Assembly (NCBI GenBank): GCA_001626765.1 | Contig: LUOO01000019.1 | Span: 1 to 64,000, forward strand | DNA length: 64,000 bases | Reading direction: 5' to 3' | Origin: Maritimibacter sp. REDSEA-S28_B5 | GTDB taxonomy: Bacteria > Pseudomonadota > Alphaproteobacteria > Rhodobacterales > Rhodobacteraceae | In this document: piece after piece, positions 8,845 through 17,597 of the stretch | Layout: every line of letters begins with the position of its first letter | How positions within the stretch are numbered: position 1 is the stretch's first letter | The notes under the pieces: generated by a model | The model's input: only the letters and a program-made list of their open reading frames with translations | Database searches by the model: none | What the model was told of the DNA's origin: nothing | Translations under genes and position numbers: made by a program

Positions 8845-9408
8845 ATGGAACTGGCCACCAAGGAACGGGCGAAGGCACGGATGCTCATGGATCTGGCCAA
8901 CACGGCCTTTGACAGGATCCTCGCGCTGGACTTCGAGAGCCTCACGGTGGAAGACATCGCGGCCGGCGTCGGCATGTCGCGCGCCACCTTCTTTCGCCAC
9001 TACGGATCGAAAGAGGGCGTGGTGGTCGCCGCCATTCTGGGCACCACGGCCGAGTTCGCCGAAGCCTACCGGACCGCGCAAGGACCGGCCCTGTCCTGGG
9101 CGCGACTACGTGCGGCCATCGAACCGGCGGTCAGGTTTGTCGAGCAGGATCCGGCCAACATGCGTGCGCGCATGGCGTTCCTCGCAGGGCACCCGGCGAT
9201 TGCCGCAAAGCTGCGCGCCGAACGTCAGCCCCAGATCGCCGCGCTTGCGGAAGCGATGATGGAGGCTGGAGGCGACCCCTTTGCCTGCCGCATACGTGCC
9301 CATGCCGCCGTCGCGACCTGCGACCAATGCTTCATCATCTGGAAGACCGAGGGGCGGCCCATGCGCGACCTCGTGGACGATGCCTTCCGCGCGCTCGCCC
9401 GAGGCTGA
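8845..9408 (+). CDS. TetR-family transcriptional regulator
   Basis: The 187-residue protein has an N-terminal helix-turn-helix (LTVEDIAAGVGMSRATFFRHYGSKEGV, about residues 33-57), typical of TetR/AcrR repressors. The variable C-terminal domain would bind an effector. It is divergent from the MFS exporter gene 113 nt away and most likely represses it. A GGGGGAGA ribosome site precedes the ATG. Confidence 0.9.
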   Translation: MELATKERAKARMLMDLANTAFDRILALDFESLTVEDIAAGVGMSRATFFRHYGSKEGVVVAAILGTTAEFAEAYRTAQGPALSWARLRAAIEPAVRFVEQDPANMRARMAFLAGHPAIAAKLRAERQPQIAALAEAMMEAGGDPFACRIRAHAAVATCDQCFIIWKTEGRPMRDLVDDAFRALARG

Positions 9409-9490
9409 CCCCCGCTTTTGAAATAACCGCGCCGCCTGCAACCTTCTGCCGTCTCGCGGGTTTCTTGTCCGGATCACGCAGGAGTGCCGG

Positions 9491-10465
9491 ATGCGCCGCT
9501 ACGATTGTCCCACCTGCGGGTCGGAAATCTTTTTTCATAACACGGACTGTCTGGCCTGCGGCACGGAACTCGTGTTCTCGCCGGGGCAGGGCTTTTCGGC
9601 TCTGAGCGGGAACCCCTGTGCCAACCGCGACGTGATCCAGTGCAACTGGGTCGCCCATGATGACGACGGTCATTGCCGGTCCTGTCGCCATACCACGGTG
9701 ATTCCCGACCTGGCAGTCGAGGGCAACAGCGAGAAATGGGCGCGGATCGAGGCGGAGAAGCGACTTCTCGTCCGGATGCTCGCGAGTCTCGGCCTGCCGC
9801 TGGACGACGACGCGGGCGGACCGATGCCCCGGTTCGAATTCAAGGCGGATGATGGACCCGAACGGGTGCTCACTGGCCACGCGGGCGGGATCATCACCCT
9901 CAACATAGAAGAGGCCGACGACGCGGCCCGCGAGGCGATGCGCGCCGCCATGGGCGAGCCCTACCGCACTCTTGCCGGGCACCTGCGCCACGAGATCGCC
10001 CATTGGTATGAGGACCGGCTGACCACGGCGCACCCGGAGCGGCTCGACGCTCTGCGCGCGGTCTTTGGCGACGACCGCGCGGACTATGGCGCGGCGCTCG
10101 CGGCCCATTACGCCAACGGCCCGCGCGAGGGCTGGGAAGAGAGCTATGTCTCCGCCTATGCCGCGTCCCACCCGTGGGAAGACTTCGCCGAGACATGGGC
10201 GCACGTGTTCCACATCCTCGCAGGGCTCGAGGTCGCCCGCGCCTTTGCGCTTGGCGGGGCAGGGCGACCCACGGCGCTTGCCGACATGGTGCGCGAACCG
10301 ATGGTGGATCTGGTGGCGGAATGGGTCACGCTTTCGATCGCGCTCAACGCCGCGAACGCGGCGATGGGGCACGAGACCTTCTATCCCTTCGTGCTGACGC
10401 CACAGGTGACGGAAAAACTCGACGCGGTAAGGGCGCTGATTGTCGAAAGCACGGCGGGTGGGTGA
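9491..10465 (+). CDS. Putative zinc-binding metallopeptidase with N-terminal zinc ribbon
   Basis: The 324-residue protein begins with a Cys-rich ribbon (CPTCGS then CLACG, and CRSC near residue 62). Further on it carries the gluzincin-type motif HEIAHWYED, with a downstream acidic DFAETWAH that supplies the third metal ligand. The architecture matches a conserved bacterial family of putative cytosolic zinc peptidases (as I know it, zinc ribbon plus DUF2248-type peptidase). No signal peptide is seen. Substrate and role are unknown. It stands alone, just before the tRNA-Gly on the other strand. Confidence 0.8.
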   Translation: MRRYDCPTCGSEIFFHNTDCLACGTELVFSPGQGFSALSGNPCANRDVIQCNWVAHDDDGHCRSCRHTTVIPDLAVEGNSEKWARIEAEKRLLVRMLASLGLPLDDDAGGPMPRFEFKADDGPERVLTGHAGGIITLNIEEADDAAREAMRAAMGEPYRTLAGHLRHEIAHWYEDRLTTAHPERLDALRAVFGDDRADYGAALAAHYANGPREGWEESYVSAYAASHPWEDFAETWAHVFHILAGLEVARAFALGGAGRPTALADMVREPMVDLVAEWVTLSIALNAANAAMGHETFYPFVLTPQVTEKLDAVRALIVESTAGG

Positions 10466-10568
10466 CGACTGAGTCCCGGCGCGCGGCGTGAGGCGCGCAA
10501 CGGGCATCGGGGCGGATCATGCGGTTGGTCGACCATCGGAGGCGGCGGGCGATGTCCAAGAGATTTAT

Positions 10569-10642
10569 TGGAGCGGGCGACGGGAATCGAACCCGTATCA
10601 TCAGCTTGGAAGGCTGAGGTCTTACCATTACACAACGCCCGC
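10569..10642 (-). tRNA. tRNA-Gly (anticodon TCC)
   Basis: Read on the minus strand, the 74 nt fold into a full cloverleaf. The acceptor stem is GCGGGCG/CGCCCGC, the anticodon stem TCAGC/GCTGA holds the loop CTTCCAA (anticodon TCC), and the T arm is ACGGG-TTCGATT-CCCGT. CCA is encoded. A promoter-like TTGACC-17 nt-TAGGTA lies upstream (10656-10684). The 5' 39 nt are duplicated exactly at 20320-20358. Confidence 0.96.
10604..10642 (-). repeat. 39-bp direct repeat, left copy (5' half of tRNA-Gly; candidate att site)
   Basis: Nucleotides 1-39 of the tRNA, from acceptor stem through the anticodon and first bases of its 3' stem, are identical to 20320-20358 in the same orientation. Identity stops at the anticodon stem, a common crossover zone for integrases that target tRNA genes. 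Confidence 0.8.
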
Positions 10643-10655
10643 GCCGAGTGCCCAT

Positions 10656-10684
10656 TACCTATGACATCATTTTTGGGGGGTCAA
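10656..10684 (-). promoter_or_regulatory. tRNA-Gly promoter
   Basis: On the minus strand TTGACC (10684-10679) and TAGGTA (10661-10656) are separated by 17 nt, ending 13 nt before the tRNA 5' end. The same box pair with the same spacing occurs beside the truncated copy at 20372-20400. Confidence 0.6.
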
Positions 10685-11048
10685 GACACCCCTTCAAGTA
10701 GTGCTGTGGCTATGGGGGGCTTGTCGGCTCCCGGCCCACTGCTGCCGTTCAGTCCTCGGCCGATCGCCTCGGTGCGGCTTCACCAGACCGGCCATTCGTC
10801 CATCGCGCAGCATTTTTCGAGGATGAAGGAAGGCAGAGGGGGACAACGCGGGTTACGGCTGAAGCTGCATATAGGGAGCTGCCCTGTCACGCGCTTATCC
10901 ACTGGCACTGCGGGCCTACAAGTGGCATCGTGGATTTTTCATCTGAAGCATCTGTAGCGCGTGAGGATCGCAAGATCGCCACCCTTTCGGGGTGTTGTGC
11001 CCATGGAACCGACTGAACGCGTGTAGACTGCAAACGGCACTCAAAATC
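10685..11048. other. Non-coding stretch inside left island end
   Basis: I find no credible gene between the tRNA promoter and the response-regulator gene. The apparent ORF over the tRNA is an antisense artefact. The stretch holds a 44-bp motif (10771-10814, starting GTGCGGCTTCACC) that recurs with changes at 18130-18174. Confidence 0.6.
10771..10814. repeat. Degenerate intergenic repeat, copy 1
   Basis: Begins GTGCGGCTTCACC and ends GCGCAGCATTT. It matches 18130-18174 over most positions with one single-base length difference. Both copies lie in non-coding parts of the putative island. Confidence 0.6.
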
Positions 11049-12380
11049 TTATTCGGATTTATCTGGTTTGCGCTCGCCATCCGACGAAATCGCATATCGT
11101 CGCATCTTGTCATTCAAAGTGCGCCGCGGAAGTCCGAGCGACTTTGCGGCCCTCAGGGTATTGCCGGCATGGGCCTCAAGAACGGCCGAAATCTCGCGGG
11201 CTTCGAATTCGGCAACGCGATCCGCAAGTGTCATCGCGACCGAAGTCGGCGCTCGCGTGCTCTCGAATTCGACCAGCCCGAGGGCATAGGCCTCGGCGCT
11301 CGATTTCAGCTCGCGGACATTGCCGGTCCAGGCCTGGCGCTTGAGCTTCTGGGACAGCGCCCAAGGCAGGCTCGGGTCGTCGCGGCCATAGCGGCGGGCG
11401 GCGAGCTGCGCGAAATGGGCGAAGATCAGGGGGATATCCTCGCCTGCCTCATGCAGGGTGGGGGTCGTCAGTTCCGCCCCTGCGAGGCGGAAGTAGAGAT
11501 CCGGGCGGAAGGTGTCGAGCAGCCGGAGGTTGGTCTTCGTCGTGGCAATCACCCGGACATCGAGCGGCCGCACCTTGGTATCGCCCATCCTCTCAAAGCT
11601 GCGTTCCTGCAGCACGCGCAACAGCTTGGCCTGAATGGCCATAGGCATGGTTTCAACCTCGTCCAGCATCAGCGTGCCACCATGCGCTGCCTCAAGCTTG
11701 CCGGCGCGGCCTTCGGCGTCATGCGCCAGCACGCCGGCCCCATGACCGAAGAGGATCGTTTCGGCCATGAGTTCAGGCAGCGCCGCACAATTGAGCGCCA
11801 CGAAGGGACCATCCGACCGGGTGCTCGCGGCATGAATGGCGCGGGCGGCCAGTTCCTTGCCCGTGCCAGTCTCGCCCGTGATGAGCACGTCGAGATCCAC
11901 CGAGGCCAGCACTGAAATCCGCTTGCGGAACTGCTGCATGGCGCGGGACCGGCCAAGAATGCTGTCATCGGCGCGCTCGGCCAGAACCTGTTGCAGGCGC
12001 GCGACCTCTTTGCGGGCGGCCTGGGCGTCGAGGGTGCGGCGGACGACAGCCAGAAGATGCGCGGAATCGTAGGGTTTCTCCAGAAAATCCTCTGCGCCGG
12101 ACCGGATGGCGTCGACCGCATGCCCGACATCGCCGTGGCCGGTCAGCAGCACGACCGGCACGGTATGCCGGCGGCTCTGCAGTTCTTTGAGAAACGCGAT
12201 GCCATCCATGCCGGGCATGCTCAGGTCGCTGATGACCAGATCCGGCGGATCGGTCATCGCCGACAGGGCCACTCTCGCATCATCATAGGTCTGCGCCACA
12301 TAGCCTGAGGCCACGATCAGATCGGCCAGCGCCGAAAGGTGATCGTCGTCGTCATCGACAATGAAAATCCGGGCACTCAT
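11049..12380 (-). CDS. DctD-like response regulator with AAA+ domain but degenerate GAFTGA motif
   Basis: The 443-residue protein has a receiver domain (residues 1-120; phosphoacceptor Asp52 in ISDLSMPGMDG, Lys102), an AAA+ domain with Walker A GETGTGKE (168-175) and Walker B TLMLDEVE (about 236-243), and a Fis-type DNA-binding C-terminus (NTLRAAKSLGLPRRTLNDKMRRY). This is the NtrC/DctD layout. The sigma-54-contact loop, normally GAFTGA, reads GVLAHD (216-221), so standard sigma-54 activation is doubtful. It overlaps the kinase gene by 4 nt (ATGA) and closes the TAXI-TRAP operon, whose uptake genes it probably controls. Confidence 0.9.
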   Translation of the reverse strand: MSARIFIVDDDDDHLSALADLIVASGYVAQTYDDARVALSAMTDPPDLVISDLSMPGMDGIAFLKELQSRRHTVPVVLLTGHGDVGHAVDAIRSGAEDFLEKPYDSAHLLAVVRRTLDAQAARKEVARLQQVLAERADDSILGRSRAMQQFRKRISVLASVDLDVLITGETGTGKELAARAIHAASTRSDGPFVALNCAALPELMAETILFGHGAGVLAHDAEGRAGKLEAAHGGTLMLDEVETMPMAIQAKLLRVLQERSFERMGDTKVRPLDVRVIATTKTNLRLLDTFRPDLYFRLAGAELTTPTLHEAGEDIPLIFAHFAQLAARRYGRDDPSLPWALSQKLKRQAWTGNVRELKSSAEAYALGLVEFESTRAPTSVAMTLADRVAEFEAREISAVLEAHAGNTLRAAKSLGLPRRTLNDKMRRYAISSDGERKPDKSE

Positions 12381-14116
12381 GCCGCCTGGGCCCCTTGGAC
12401 GCTCGCCAGAGGTAAGCTGACGGTGACTTTGGTGCCGTGGCCAGGGGCAGAACGTATGGCGAGGCTGCCGTGGAAATCCGACAGGATCGCCTTGCAGATG
12501 GCGAGGCCGAGGCCAAGGCTTTCGCCGCTCAGCTTGGTGGAAAAGAACGGCTCCGCCACATTGGGCAGGTCCGTTTCGGCGATGCCCCTGCCGGTGTCTT
12601 CAACGCAGAGCCACGCCTGACCGTCCTCAGCCGTCAGCGTGACGGTGATCGTCGCGTCCGGCACATCGGCCACTGCATCCAGCGCATTGAGCAGCAGGTT
12701 GGCCACGACCTGTTCGATGCGAACGGCGCCGGCCATGACCTCGACCTTGCCATCCGGGGTGTGAAAGACCGGCACCACCCCGATGTCGCGCGCCCGGGGG
12801 GCGACCAGTTCCAGCGCCGAGGCGACGGGGGCGCCCAGATCGACCAGAGACCGCTCGGCCACATCCTTGCGGGCAAAACTTCTCAGGTGCTTTGTCGTCC
12901 GCTGCATCCGCCGTATCAGCCCGCGCGCCTTGGCCAGCCGATTGGTCGTGACGGTGTCGCTCTTGTCGAGCCCCAGTTCGGCAGCCGAAAGGGTCGCCTC
13001 CATTGCCGCCAGAGGCTGGCTGATCTCATGCACGATGGCGGCGGACATGCGGCCAAGCGCGGCCATCTTTTCGGTATGCACCAGGGCTTCCTGTGTCGCG
13101 CGCAGATCCACCTCGACCTGGGTGCGCGCCTCGACCTCGCGCGCCAGATCGGCGGTTCGGGCGAGGACCATGGATTCCAGCTTTTCGGATTGCGAGAGGC
13201 GCAGCGCGATGATCTGCCGGCGCTGATCCCACGCCTTGTAGGTGGCCATCATCGCCAGCGTCAAAATCGCGGCCAGCCCCCCCGCGCCAAGGGACAAAAG
13301 CCGCAGGCCCGAGGTGGCGCGCGCGGCGATCACCTGCCAGCCGGTGGAGGGCATGGTGGCAATGCGCCCGATCCAGCCCTCACCGACGGCATCGCTTTGC
13401 CGGGGCAGCTGCGCAAGAAGCGGTTCGGTCGTGGCCAGCGCCGCCCCCTCATAGGCGCGGGTAGCGGACAGTTCGGCCAGAACATCGGGGGAAAGCCGGG
13501 TGAGCGCGCGGTATTCCCAGTCGGGCCGGGCGGTCAGGAAGACGACCCCATGTTCGTCGGCCAAGGCCACATTCGCCCCGGCGGTGCGCCAGATGTCCTG
13601 CAGCGGGCGCAGGTCCAGCTTGACGACAATCACACCCGCCGCGCCGTCGACGTCGATCCGCGTCGCCAGGAAATAGCCCGGCACGCCGGTTGTCACGCCG
13701 ATGCCGTAGAACTGGCCCTGGCCATTCTCCATCGCCTGCTGGAAATACGGGCGGAAGGCATAGTTCTGCCCGACAAAGCTGCCGGGCCGGTTCCAGTTCG
13801 AGGCCGCGATCGTGTCGCCCCCGGCATTGATCAGAAAGAGATCGCCCGCCTGGGCATGGAGTGCGACCGTCTCAAGATAGGTGTTGGCGTCCTGTAGCGC
13901 GCCGGTCCCGGCCAGGGCCCGGCGCACCCGCACGTCTTCGGATGCCACCAAGGGGAGCGAGCGCAGCCGCTCCACCTCGGCCTCGACGGCGCGTTCGGTC
14001 AGAAGCAACGTCTGGTCCAGCTGCGTCCGGGCCGAGCCCAGGGCGAGGTTCTGCGCCACACCCCAGACCAGCAGGCCCACAAATCCCGCGAACAGTAGCG
14101 ACCGGACCAATGTCAT
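12377..14116 (-). CDS. DctB-like sensor histidine kinase
   Basis: The 579-residue membrane kinase has an N-terminal helix (LLFAGFVGLLVWGVA), a periplasmic double-PAS/Cache-like sensor (about 35-280), a second helix (LLSLGAGGLAAILTLAMMA), a coiled linker, an H-box MSAAIVHEISQPLAAME and the ATPase motifs NLLLNALDAV, DTGRGI and GLGLAICK. The layout matches DctB, which senses C4-dicarboxylates through its periplasmic domain. It begins 4 nt after the TRAP permease stop and overlaps its partner regulator, so ligand sensing and uptake are co-encoded. The natural ligand is unknown. Confidence 0.9.
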   Translation of the reverse strand: MTLVRSLLFAGFVGLLVWGVAQNLALGSARTQLDQTLLLTERAVEAEVERLRSLPLVASEDVRVRRALAGTGALQDANTYLETVALHAQAGDLFLINAGGDTIAASNWNRPGSFVGQNYAFRPYFQQAMENGQGQFYGIGVTTGVPGYFLATRIDVDGAAGVIVVKLDLRPLQDIWRTAGANVALADEHGVVFLTARPDWEYRALTRLSPDVLAELSATRAYEGAALATTEPLLAQLPRQSDAVGEGWIGRIATMPSTGWQVIAARATSGLRLLSLGAGGLAAILTLAMMATYKAWDQRRQIIALRLSQSEKLESMVLARTADLAREVEARTQVEVDLRATQEALVHTEKMAALGRMSAAIVHEISQPLAAMEATLSAAELGLDKSDTVTTNRLAKARGLIRRMQRTTKHLRSFARKDVAERSLVDLGAPVASALELVAPRARDIGVVPVFHTPDGKVEVMAGAVRIEQVVANLLLNALDAVADVPDATITVTLTAEDGQAWLCVEDTGRGIAETDLPNVAEPFFSTKLSGESLGLGLAICKAILSDFHGSLAIRSAPGHGTKVTVSLPLASVQGAQAA

Positions 14117-14120
14117 GACG

Positions 14121-16139
14121 TCAACCGTTCAGAGTGTTCTGCGCCCAAGGGGGACCGCCCGGCAGGTCTTTCTCGCGACGGGCCTGCAGCCAGTTCATCC
14201 CAAGCAAGACAGCGACCACCGCAAAGCCCACCGCCTCGATCATGAGGTTCGGCCAGAAAAGCGCGACCACGGCAGGCAGCAGCAGAACCCGCGCCCAGAT
14301 CGGCAAGGGCCGGAACAGGAACCCTTCGAGCACCGCGGCAAAGGCTACCAGGCCCATGATCGCTACGGCGCCAGCCCAAAAGACCAGTGGCAGCGGACCA
14401 CCCAGGATGATCTCTTCGTTGAACACCATGAAGAGCGGGATCAGATAAAGGCCCTTGGCGTACTTCCATGCCTGAACGCTGGTCTCCATCGGTTTCGATC
14501 CCGCAATCGCGGCCCCGGCAAAGCCGGCAAGCGCCACGGGCGGTGTCACGTTACTGTCCTGAGAATACCAGAACACGACCAGATGTGCGATCAAAAGCGG
14601 GATGCCGAACTGCTCGGTAAGGGCCGGGCCGACCAGGATGATCAGCACGATATAGGCCGCTGTCACCGGCAGACCCATGCCCAGCACGAGGCTCGCCAGC
14701 AGGACGAGGATCAGCGCCAGAACGATGTTGCCGCCGGAGAAAGCGATCATCATGGCCGAGAACTTCAGACCGAGGCCCGTCAGTCCAACAACGCCCACGA
14801 CGATCCCGGCCACCGTACAGGCCACCGAAACCGCAACCGCATTGCGCGCGCCAAGATCCAGCGCCTCAAGCGTCAGGGCGATGCCGCGCTTGCAGAGGTC
14901 GACAAATCCCGCAGCCGTGGGACCGGAGGTCGCAAAGGTCCAAAGCGCCCGGGCCGAAGCCGCCGCGATGATGGCCAGGATAGCATAGAAGCCCACCCGC
15001 ATCGGCGAATAGCCCGCGACCAGCAGGGCGACCAAGGCAACAAGCGGCAAGAGGAAGTGCCAGCCTTCGGCCAGAACCTTGCGCGTGTTGGGCAGGTCTT
15101 GGGCGGCAAGGCCCGTCATGCCCTGCTTCACGGCCGCAATATGGACCAGCAGGTAGACCGAGCCAAAGTAAAGCACCGCCGGGAAGATCGAGATCAGCAC
15201 GATGTCGACATAGGGAACGCGGGTGAACTCGCTCATCAGGAAGGCGCCGGCGCCCATCAGCGGCGGCATGATCTGCCCGCCGGTGGAGGCCGCGGCTTCG
15301 ATCCCGCCCGCCTGTGCCGGACGATAGCCGAGTTTCTTCATCAGCGGGATCGTGAAGGCCCCGGTGGTCACCACGTTGGCAATGGCCGAACCCGAGATGG
15401 ACCCCATGCCAGCACTGGCGATCACGGCCGCCTTGGCCGGGCCGCCGCGCTGCTTGCCCGCCGCCGCATAGGCCAGGTCAATAAAGAACTTGCCCGCACC
15501 GGTGACTTCGAGAAACGCCCCGAAGAGCACAAAGATGAAGACGAAGGTCGCCGCCACGCCCAGGGGGATACCAAAGATCCCTTCGGCCCCGAGGGTCATC
15601 TGGCTGGCCACCCGGTCCAGCGAATAGCCGCGGTGATTGAGGATGCCGGGCATCCAGTCGGACAGGAACGGCAGCTCTCCGCGGTTGCCCGCAAAGGCAT
15701 AGACCAAGAAGAAAGCCCCGATCACGGTCATGCCCAGGCCAACCGTACGCCGCGCCGCTTCGAGCACGACGACGATCGTCGCGACGCCCATCACGATGTC
15801 GATCTGGCGGGGGAAGACCTGGTTGGCGATTATGTCGATATTCAGCGGCACCCAGGCGCCCGCACCGATGCTCATCACGATAAGCACGGCGTCGACGAGC
15901 CACCCAAGGGGCCCGCGCGCACGGTGGCGTCCGAAGGCCGGATAGATCAGGAAACACAGAACCAGCACAAAGCCCAGATGAATGGGTCTTTGGAAAAACA
16001 GCCCCAGGGGCTGCACCCCAGCCGTGTATAGCTGGAAGAGCGACAGCGCGATGCCGATCACGGTGATGGCGCGCACAACCATTCTTGGCTGCTCCAGCGG
16101 GGCTTGGAGATCTTCAGTGGTCGTCGTCATCGTCCTCAT
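14121..16139 (-). CDS. TRAP transporter fused permease (4TM-12TM, TAXI type)
   Basis: The 672-residue integral membrane protein joins a DctQ-like N-terminal part with a DctM-like large part. Diagnostic stretches are GMGSISGSAIANVVTTGAFTIPLM (here given as 20-residue pieces GMGSISGSAIANVVTTGAFT and IPLM), GGQIMPPLMGAGAF and FWYSQDSNVTPPVALAGFAGAA in shorter form SQDSNVTPPVALAGFAGAA. Fused permeases of this kind work with TAXI-family binding proteins and use an ion gradient to import carboxylates. Start choice is ATG 16139 or 16130. It overlaps the DUF1850 gene upstream by about 26 nt and is followed directly by the kinase gene. Confidence 0.93.
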   Translation of the reverse strand: MRTMTTTTEDLQAPLEQPRMVVRAITVIGIALSLFQLYTAGVQPLGLFFQRPIHLGFVLVLCFLIYPAFGRHRARGPLGWLVDAVLIVMSIGAGAWVPLNIDIIANQVFPRQIDIVMGVATIVVVLEAARRTVGLGMTVIGAFFLVYAFAGNRGELPFLSDWMPGILNHRGYSLDRVASQMTLGAEGIFGIPLGVAATFVFIFVLFGAFLEVTGAGKFFIDLAYAAAGKQRGGPAKAAVIASAGMGSISGSAIANVVTTGAFTIPLMKKLGYRPAQAGGIEAAASTGGQIMPPLMGAGAFLMSEFTRVPYVDIVLISIFPAVLYFGSVYLLVHIAAVKQGMTGLAAQDLPNTRKVLAEGWHFLLPLVALVALLVAGYSPMRVGFYAILAIIAAASARALWTFATSGPTAAGFVDLCKRGIALTLEALDLGARNAVAVSVACTVAGIVVGVVGLTGLGLKFSAMMIAFSGGNIVLALILVLLASLVLGMGLPVTAAYIVLIILVGPALTEQFGIPLLIAHLVVFWYSQDSNVTPPVALAGFAGAAIAGSKPMETSVQAWKYAKGLYLIPLFMVFNEEIILGGPLPLVFWAGAVAIMGLVAFAAVLEGFLFRPLPIWARVLLLPAVVALFWPNLMIEAVGFAVVAVLLGMNWLQARREKDLPGGPPWAQNTLNG

Positions 16140-16614
16140 TCCTTTTCAGAGCGATGCGCACCCGTTGGTGCGGGGCAACCGCAGACAGGGAGACGATCTG
16201 GTCTCCGACCTGCAAGCGGTGGTTTACGGGGCCGGCACCAGGACGCAGAACATAAGCATCGCCCGGAACCGGTTCATTGATGTCGAGAATGAAGTAGCCG
16301 CCCTCTCCGTCCGACACCTGGCGCCCGCGTCCGGGAATATGGTCCAGACCGGCCGCAAAATCGGGAAGGTGAGAGTGAACCAATACCATATGGCCTGCTT
16401 GGTTCTCGTAGCAGTCAGACACGGGGAAGCCCTTGACCGAATGGTTCCAGAGCACGCACCACCCGGTCCCTTCGGGAACGTCCAGGCGGGCAATTTCGAT
16501 GTCGTCTTCAAGCGTTGTGGCCGCCAGGACATCCGCCCCTGCCGAGACCGGCAGAAACACGAGAAAGGAAAGAGGGAGTACCGGGACTCCCCCTTTCCAA
16601 AGGCGCCTGATCAT
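16114..16614 (-). CDS. DUF1850-family secreted protein of the TAXI-TRAP operon
   Basis: The 166-residue protein has a signal peptide (VPVLPLSFLVFLPVSAGA) and a DUF1850-like core (WNHSVKGFPVSDCYEN, LVHSHLPDFAAGL). DUF1850 genes commonly sit between TAXI binding-protein and fused permease genes, and the order here is the same. An accessory periplasmic role in transport is inferred; the biochemical function is unknown. The Asp-rich C-terminus (NEDDDDDH) is unusual. ATG overlaps the TAXI gene stop. Confidence 0.8.
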   Translation of the reverse strand: MIRRLWKGGVPVLPLSFLVFLPVSAGADVLAATTLEDDIEIARLDVPEGTGWCVLWNHSVKGFPVSDCYENQAGHMVLVHSHLPDFAAGLDHIPGRGRQVSDGEGGYFILDINEPVPGDAYVLRPGAGPVNHRLQVGDQIVSLSAVAPHQRVRIALKRNEDDDDDH

Positions 16615-17597
16615 GGACGCAGTTTTTCCGGGATGTTGGCGCCGACCTCTTCATAGTAGCGGATCGCACCCGGATGCAGCGGCACGGGCGAGGCCGACAT
16701 GGCAAAGTCGACGGTGGTTTCGCGCGCTGCCGGGTGGACGGCCTGCAGTTCGGCGATGTTTTCGAACAGCGCCTTGGTGACCGCATAGGCCATGTCATCC
16801 GACATCTTGGACGAGACGGTCAGAACGTTGGGGATGCCCAGCACGGAGATATCTTCGTCCACGCCGTTGTAGCTGCCGCCCGGAAGTGTGGTCAGGGCGA
16901 AGGTGCTGTCCGCGTCCATGGCCGCCTTCAGCTCGGCCTCGGTCAGCGCGATGACCACGATGTCCTGCGTGGTCGCGAGGTTGAGGATGGCCGAGGTTGG
17001 CGCGCCCACGGACCAGAAGCCCGCGTCGATGTCCCCGTTCGACAATGCGTCGGCGGTTTCATTGAAGTTCAGGCGCTGCTCGTCGATGTCATCGTAGCTG
17101 ATGCCATTGGCTGCGAGGATCGCGTTGGTGTTGACTTCGGTGCCCGAGCCCGGTGCGCCGATGGAAACACGCTTGCCCTTCAGATCTTCAAGCGAGGTGA
17201 TGCCCGAGCTTTCCAGCGCCACGATATGGACGATGTTGGCGTAAAGCGACGCCAAGCCACGGATCATCGGCAGCTGCTGACCTTCAAAACGGCCGGTGCC
17301 GGCGTAAGCCTGCGCAACAGTGTCAGCCAGACCGATGGCCAGATCCGCGTCGCCGGTGGCGATGAGCCCCATGTTCTCGACAGAGGCGCCGGTGACTTCG
17401 GCGGTGGCGGAATAGCCGTCGATGTGAGTGTTGATGATTTCGGCTAGCCCACCGCCCATGGGATAGTAGACGCCGCCCGTACCGCCGGTGGCGATCGACA
17501 GCTGGGTTTGCGCCAAAGCTGGTGTGCTAAAGCCGATGGTCACGGCAACAGCGATTCCAAGCAGGCCAAACGTCCTGCGGCTTACAGATTGAATCAT
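16611..17597 (-). CDS. TAXI-family TRAP transporter solute-binding protein
   Basis: The 328-residue protein has a signal peptide (FGLLGIAVAVTIGFSTPALAQ, cleavage after ALA) and TAXI-family hallmarks: LSIATGGTGGVYYPMGGGLA at the mature N-terminus, IGAPGSGTEVN, and GYSATAEVTGASVENMGL. TAXI proteins capture carboxylates or amino acids in the periplasm and hand them to the fused TRAP permease. It is first in the minus-strand operon TAXI-DUF1850-permease-kinase-regulator, all overlapping or nearly so. Confidence 0.93.
   Translation of the reverse strand: MIQSVSRRTFGLLGIAVAVTIGFSTPALAQTQLSIATGGTGGVYYPMGGGLAEIINTHIDGYSATAEVTGASVENMGLIATGDADLAIGLADTVAQAYAGTGRFEGQQLPMIRGLASLYANIVHIVALESSGITSLEDLKGKRVSIGAPGSGTEVNTNAILAANGISYDDIDEQRLNFNETADALSNGDIDAGFWSVGAPTSAILNLATTQDIVVIALTEAELKAAMDADSTFALTTLPGGSYNGVDEDISVLGIPNVLTVSSKMSDDMAYAVTKALFENIAELQAVHPAARETTVDFAMSASPVPLHPGAIRYYEEVGANIPEKLRP

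Noticed and set aside
10568-10957. 129-residue plus-strand ORF starting MERATGIEPVSSAWKAEV
   Set aside because: It reads the complement of the tRNA-Gly. This peptide start is a well-known annotation artefact of antisense tRNA.
13881-16031. 716-residue plus-strand ORF rich in Arg, His and Gln
   Set aside because: It is a shadow of the fused TRAP permease gene on the other strand: low-complexity composition and no motifs.
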